From QYOJ01 sp964616825 (lineage in GTDB: Bacteria > Bacteroidota > Bacteroidia > Bacteroidales > FEN-979), in NCBI GenBank assembly GCA_964616825.1, contig CAZTSX010000005.1:101110-165109 (forward strand): DNA of 64,000 nucleotides, in the 5' to 3' direction. The position numbers and the translations under genes were made by a program. Position 1 is the first letter of the stretch, and each line of letters starts with the position of its first letter. Shown piece after piece: positions 60,280-64,000 of this stretch. The notes under the pieces are model-generated. The model was not told where the DNA came from, searched no databases, and saw only the letters and a list, made by a program, of their open reading frames with translations.

Positions 60280-60816
60280 TCATTTATCTTCCTTTTCACC
60301 AATTTTAAATCCTACTGGATTCATTGGTTGGTTTTTAATCATATTCATTGCATCTATTGCATCAAATACCAGAGAAAACTGATTGTCTACTTTCTCTTCC
60401 AGTATAGTTAGTCTTTCGTCTAGAAACTTATTTACAAGCATGATTTCTCTAAGTTTGATAAAGGTTTTAATAATATGAATACTCATATTGATAGCCCTCC
60501 CGCTATTGAGGACAGATGAAAGCATTGCAATCCCGTGTTCTGTGAATGCATAAGGCAGATATGGTGAATGCTTCAGATTCGTGAACTGGTGCCATTTTGT
60601 CACCAGTTCACTTTTTTCATTATGGTTTAGTTGAAACATAAACTCTTCTGGGAAGCGTTCTGAATTTCTTTTTACTTGTCTATTCAGGTATTTAGTTTCA
60701 ACCCCATATAAAATTGCCAAATCCTTGTCGATCATTACACGATTGCTACGGATCAATAAGATAAAATGCCCAATGCCATCTTGTTTGATTAGATTTTCCA
60801 TGGTTATATTTCCCAA
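60280..60816 (-). CDS. ORF6N-domain (KilA-N-related) DNA-binding protein
   Basis: 178 residues. The ORF6N domain is near-complete: VMIDKDLAILYGVETKYLNRQVKRNSERFPEEFMFQL, then YLPYAFTEHGIAMLSSVLNS. Phage antirepressors and many bacterial chromosomal relics carry this domain. Met at 60801 is an equally good start. No other phage gene is nearby, so it looks like a lone accessory gene. The C-terminal helix (DERLTILEEKVDNQFSLVFDAID) is probably a coiled coil. Confidence 0.88.
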   Translation of the reverse strand: MGNITMENLIKQDGIGHFILLIRSNRVMIDKDLAILYGVETKYLNRQVKRNSERFPEEFMFQLNHNEKSELVTKWHQFTNLKHSPYLPYAFTEHGIAMLSSVLNSGRAINMSIHIIKTFIKLREIMLVNKFLDERLTILEEKVDNQFSLVFDAIDAMNMIKNQPMNPVGFKIGEKEDK

Positions 60817-60864
60817 TTAATCCGTCAACAAGGCAAAAGGTTATATGTTGCTCGGAAAAAAAAG

Positions 60865-63216
60865 TTATGGATTTAGGACCTTCAGACTCTTCAATCTCTT
60901 TAGAACATCTTTATACGTCTGATCTGCTGGATAATATGCAACCAGCTCTTCGGCGATTTCACGAGCTTCCTTCAGCTGTCCCATTTCTCCATAATAAGAG
61001 ACGAGACCATAGAGGATATCCCTGTCGAAGGGATTGTGCTTCCTGGCCTCTTCCAAAAAATGGATGGCCTCGCGATGGTTTCCTGTCGAATAGAGGGCTA
61101 CACCGTAAACATAAGTAAACCGACCATTCTCGGGTTCTAGTTCAGCGGCTAGTTTCAGGTGGTCTATACCATCTGCAGTCTGGCCCTGCCGAACCAACAA
61201 CAAGCCCAGCGAATGGTGTACAGCAGCCGATCCGGGAATATTTTCCAACGCCTCCGTCAACACCTCCTTCCCCCTCGCGTCCTGATCCGTTCTCCGGTAT
61301 AGATCTGCCAGGTTTATATAGCTCTGCGGCAGGGCCGGTTCTATGGGGATGGCTCGCCGGTATGCTTGTTCCGCTTCTGCAATATCTCCAGCCTGAAGGA
61401 AATAATTTCCCATGTTCAGCCAGGCAAACGGGTGATCGGCATTGGTGGTTTCGATAGCCAGGTATTCATTAAGAGCCAGGTCATACAGTTCCTTCATTTT
61501 GTTGCTCATTCCAACAACAGATCCTGCCGGAATCCTCCTGGCTGCTTGTGCCCGGACAAGCCTCACCGAATCCCATAACAGAGGTTGATACAACATGTTT
61601 TTCTCTTCATCCGCAAGGTTGATACTGCCCAGCAGGGCACCAAACCGGATCAGGGGATCGGGGTCCTGCAATCCTTTCTTTATGGCCGGAAAGAGAGAAG
61701 GATCCTGATAATTTTCCAGGTAGGAAAAGGCTGTACTGCGTATCATCGCCGGAAGAGCTGTATCGGTAGCCAGAGCAATTAAGCGTGGCAATGCTTCGGG
61801 ATAACTTCGTCGTGCTTCCCAGAAGGTCTCACCATAATGGACACCACGATCTTTCTTGCCATACCATTTATAAAAGAACTCTGATGCCCATTCATCCGTT
61901 TTATCGTCGTGACACCTTGTACAAGCATTGGGAGTATCCAAACGAATGGAGAGATCCGGACGGGGCTTCCGCATGCTGTGATCCCGCCGGGGGTCTATCT
62001 GCATATAAGTGCGTTCCGGCATGTGGCACTCCACACAGAGCGTGCCGGTGGAGTTATCCTTATGGAAATGGTGTTTTTTCGTGCCATACTGATTTGGTAG
62101 ATGGCAACGGTAACAAAGAGCGTTTCCCTGTACATAGACCCTCAGGCTGTGCGGTTCGTGGCAATCGGAGCAGATCACCCCGTTGTGATACATCTTGCTT
62201 TGCAGGAAAGAGGCATAGACATAAACCTCACCCTGGATCTGTCCGTCTGGAAAATAGAGTTGATCCTCCAGCAGGGAGGGGCGGTGTGTATCGAGAAACG
62301 AGTGGCCAAAAGTATAATCTTCTAGTATCGTCATCCGCCGGGCATGACAACGGGCACAGGTCTCCAGCGTTACCAATCCAGCACGCTGCACTGTTCGTTC
62401 GGGTACGCTGCTTCCGGGTTTGAAGATCCATGCTCCACCTGCAGGATCTTTGAAACGAATCGCCAGCCCCATATCGCCCGGCTCTTTAGCTGATGGATTG
62501 CTTTCAATTTCTTCGGCCCAGACAACATGAGCTGACCCGGGGCCATGACACGATTCGCAGGAGACATCGATCTCCGACCAGGTGGTGTGGTAACTATCAG
62601 TTTCAGGGTCGAATTGTTTCTTCAGGTTCGTGGAGTGGCACTCAGCACACATGTAGTTCCAGTTTTGCATGACTTTGGTCCAATAGAGGAAGTCGGTGTG
62701 CGGGATCTTCTCATCACCGTAAATATGAAACCACTTCTGACCCCCCTCCTCTTCGGGGCGGGTATCCCAGCAAAGCGGCAAACATTGATACCGCCCCCTG
62801 GGAAAAGCCACCAGGTATTGCTGCAACGGCCTCACGCCGAATACATAATCGACTTTGTACTCGGTCATCTTCCCTTCCAGACCTTTAGTGAAGACATAAT
62901 AATCTCCCTCCCGGGTATAAAACTTAGATGTTACGCCAAGATGGGAGAAGGTAACATCGTCAAAATTACCAAGTACCGTGGAGCTGTCAGCATGATCCAT
63001 TGCCATGTCGTGATCGGAGCCAATATAGAGCGCATGCTGTTTTTCGTGGCAGGGTTTGCAAACCTCCCGGCCCACATATTGCAATGAATCTTCAGGTGAT
63101 GTGGGGCCTGATCGGTTTTGGGATGTGCCATCACCACAACTTACAACACAAACTATGATTATAAAGAGAAACTCTGTTGAAATGAAAAGGGAGAGTCTTC
63201 CGGAAAAATTGAACAT
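60865..63216 (-). CDS. Octahaem c-type cytochrome lipoprotein with HEAT-like and TPR repeats
   Basis: 783 residues. A lipoprotein signal ends at about Cys27 (IIVCVVSC). The N-terminal half has eight CxxCH motifs (VCKPCH, MCAECH, SCESCH, TCARCH, ICSDCH, LCYRCH, LCVECH, ACTRCH). After the last haem comes an alpha-helical HEAT-like stretch (about 480-590), then at least four TPR repeats (PFAWLNMGNYFLQAGDIAEAEQAYRRAIPIEP, SYINLADLYRRTDQDARGKEVLTEAL, and others). The layout, haem domain plus repeats, is a known Bacteroidota/Planctomycetes type whose partner is unknown. It is isolated from the five-gene conduit by more than 40 kb but is another envelope electron-transfer protein. Confidence 0.92.
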   Translation of the reverse strand: MFNFSGRLSLFISTEFLFIIIVCVVSCGDGTSQNRSGPTSPEDSLQYVGREVCKPCHEKQHALYIGSDHDMAMDHADSSTVLGNFDDVTFSHLGVTSKFYTREGDYYVFTKGLEGKMTEYKVDYVFGVRPLQQYLVAFPRGRYQCLPLCWDTRPEEEGGQKWFHIYGDEKIPHTDFLYWTKVMQNWNYMCAECHSTNLKKQFDPETDSYHTTWSEIDVSCESCHGPGSAHVVWAEEIESNPSAKEPGDMGLAIRFKDPAGGAWIFKPGSSVPERTVQRAGLVTLETCARCHARRMTILEDYTFGHSFLDTHRPSLLEDQLYFPDGQIQGEVYVYASFLQSKMYHNGVICSDCHEPHSLRVYVQGNALCYRCHLPNQYGTKKHHFHKDNSTGTLCVECHMPERTYMQIDPRRDHSMRKPRPDLSIRLDTPNACTRCHDDKTDEWASEFFYKWYGKKDRGVHYGETFWEARRSYPEALPRLIALATDTALPAMIRSTAFSYLENYQDPSLFPAIKKGLQDPDPLIRFGALLGSINLADEEKNMLYQPLLWDSVRLVRAQAARRIPAGSVVGMSNKMKELYDLALNEYLAIETTNADHPFAWLNMGNYFLQAGDIAEAEQAYRRAIPIEPALPQSYINLADLYRRTDQDARGKEVLTEALENIPGSAAVHHSLGLLLVRQGQTADGIDHLKLAAELEPENGRFTYVYGVALYSTGNHREAIHFLEEARKHNPFDRDILYGLVSYYGEMGQLKEAREIAEELVAYYPADQTYKDVLKRLKSLKVLNP

Positions 63217-63330
63217 AGGAGTTAACGGTTTGAGTATCGATAACGAATGTACAAAAACGAACTAAATATTCGCTACTTCGCACTTCCAATAGAACGCTGA
63301 TGACACAGATTTAAACGGATTTTCACGGAT

Positions 63331-63630
63331 TTACTGAATTCGGCTACTGTGAATGATTGCCTGGATTCTTATCTTTTTATCCACTACTGAATAGACAAAG
63401 ACATATTTCTTAAATACAGCATAGCGCAGGTCAGTTGTTGTAAAAGGTTTCCGTTTGCAGAGAGGATATTTTTCAGGAAATGAGGCTAATGATAATCCAA
63501 ATTCATATAGTTGTTCAGAGAATTTTCCAGCGGTTTCAGGGTATCCTTTTTCCACTATATAGAGCATGATTGTATAGATTTGATCATGCGCAACCTGTGA
63601 AAATATTACTTGCGCCTTTTTTTCTGCCAT
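63331..63630 (-). CDS. ParE/RelE-family toxin
   Basis: 99 residues. VIFSQVAHDQIYTIMLYIVEKGYPETAGKFSEQL followed by LRYAVFKKYVFVYSVVDKKIRIQAIIHSSR is the ParE fold with its terminal hydrophobic strand and Arg. It overlaps the antitoxin gene by 25 bases, the usual layout. ParE members poison gyrase, RelE members cut mRNA; which applies is not decided. Confidence 0.85.
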   Translation of the reverse strand: MAEKKAQVIFSQVAHDQIYTIMLYIVEKGYPETAGKFSEQLYEFGLSLASFPEKYPLCKRKPFTTTDLRYAVFKKYVFVYSVVDKKIRIQAIIHSSRIQ

Positions 63631-63881
63631 GACTCAAAGCGCTGATCGTTTTCTTCTTTTGATTGTTCCGGTTTATAAGCTTCACCCTCTTCTGCAAGGA
63701 TCATCAGATCTTCAAGTTCTTTATCACTTGCATACCTGCCCGGCAAAGAAAGTTCCAACGCATTTAATTCCGCTTCTCCGGATGATAGCTTGACAGATAT
63801 TACAAATTTTAGTTCTTTCATCATTCGAAGAAACAGTTCTTTATTTGATTCTTTATCAATAGTGACATTAAATGTTACCAT
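63606..63881 (-). CDS. Antitoxin-like partner of the ParE/RelE-type toxin
   Basis: 91 residues from ATG at 63881 (a GTG at 63884 is adjacent). The N-terminus is a beta strand with VTFNVTIDKESNKELFLRMMKELKF, and the C-terminus is acidic and Lys/Glu-rich (YKPEQSKEENDQRFESWQKKRRK). No clear ribbon-helix-helix or AbrB motif. The role is inferred from the 25-base overlap with the toxin gene. Confidence 0.65.
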   Translation of the reverse strand: MVTFNVTIDKESNKELFLRMMKELKFVISVKLSSGEAELNALELSLPGRYASDKELEDLMILAEEGEAYKPEQSKEENDQRFESWQKKRRK

Positions 63882-63898
63882 CACATTTTACTTTTCAA

Positions 63899-63906
63899 CA
63901 AAGTTA
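63899..63906 (-). promoter_or_regulatory. Candidate -7 element of the second toxin-antitoxin operon
   Basis: TAACTTTG on the minus strand lies 17 bases upstream of the ATG at 63881. Confidence 0.45.
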
Positions 63907-63937
63907 CTCAATTTTCGCTAGCTCAACACATCGCCGG

Positions 63938-64000
63938 ATCACCATTTCACCACATCACCATCTCACCATATCACCATATCACCATATCACCATATCACCA
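63938..64000 (+). repeat. CACCATAT array running to the window edge
   Basis: Near-perfect copies of the 8-base word caccatat with caccattt/caccacat/caccatct variants continue to the last base. It is the reverse complement of the gatggtga family at 59261 and may extend beyond the window. Confidence 0.7.

Noticed and set aside
61785..62423. 212-residue open frame on the plus strand
   Set aside because: It is the antisense shadow of the octahaem cytochrome; Cys/His/Arg-rich composition comes from the CxxCH codons read backwards.

Overview
The window looks like a scaffold from an uncultured member of the Bacteroidota, probably an anaerobic, Bacteroidales-like lineage. The evidence is repeated TAnnTTTG (-7) promoter elements, a subtilase with a type IX secretion (Por) tail, a TonB-dependent receptor with a carboxypeptidase-like N-terminal domain, FKBP lipoproteins, DUF4301 and DUF6580 proteins, and AAA/DUF4143, MazEF-like and ParE-like accessory genes. 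A run of exactly 100 N (45350-45449) marks a scaffold join. No tRNA, rRNA, CRISPR array or transposase was seen.

Layout. 1-8573: genes typical of Bacteroidota aryl-polyene/flexirubin-like lipid clusters (methyltransferase tail of a probable MMPL/acyltransferase/methyltransferase fusion, phytoene-desaturase-like flavoprotein, C45 acyltransferase, B12-binding radical SAM protein), interleaved with a MerR regulator, an AAA ATPase and a toxin-antitoxin pair. 8647-11441: a small unknown protein and a TonB-dependent receptor. 18628-11438 (minus strand): a tight five-gene operon encoding a membrane b-type cytochrome, a membrane-anchored Fe-S/FAD oxidoreductase, two very large multihaem c-type cytochromes (20 and 22 CxxCH motifs) and an outer-membrane beta-barrel. 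It reads as a complete inner-membrane-to-outer-membrane electron conduit and is the most interesting object in the window. A NrfJ-like OB-fold lipoprotein is divergent from it. 19606-25856: a TetR-controlled TolC/HlyD/AcrB efflux operon. 25920-27372: a GH114-like lipoprotein and a small membrane protein. 27440-33406: a second block of lipid/polyketide-type genes (LpxL-like acyltransferase, O-methyltransferase, ABC permease, HTH protein, BtrH-like acyltransferase, acyl carrier protein, sulfotransferase).

33438-49762: housekeeping genes (amidohydrolase, GroES-like protein, MutL, two rhomboids, an EEP-family protein, UvrB, a response regulator, FKBPs, a DHH phosphoesterase, Ndk), with two broken genes: an outer-membrane protein with an in-frame TAA and a frameshifted receiver/sugar-transferase gene beside the N gap. 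49773-58570: T9SS subtilase, DUF4301, YdcF-like and thioredoxin-like proteins, and the thrS-infC-rpmI-rplT operon, in which infC lacks a standard start and probably begins at ATA. 58721-64000: SYLF and outer-membrane-like proteins, an ORF6N protein, an eight-haem TPR cytochrome lipoprotein and a ParE-like toxin-antitoxin pair.

Many intergenic gaps carry imperfect tandem arrays of 7-8 base words (ACGATTT, ACCGAGT, GAGGGAT, CACCATAT, CTGGATAA, ATACCCTC and others). The word differs from site to site, and several arrays run into the ends or interiors of coding sequences. They are not CRISPR arrays and no listed feature explains them.
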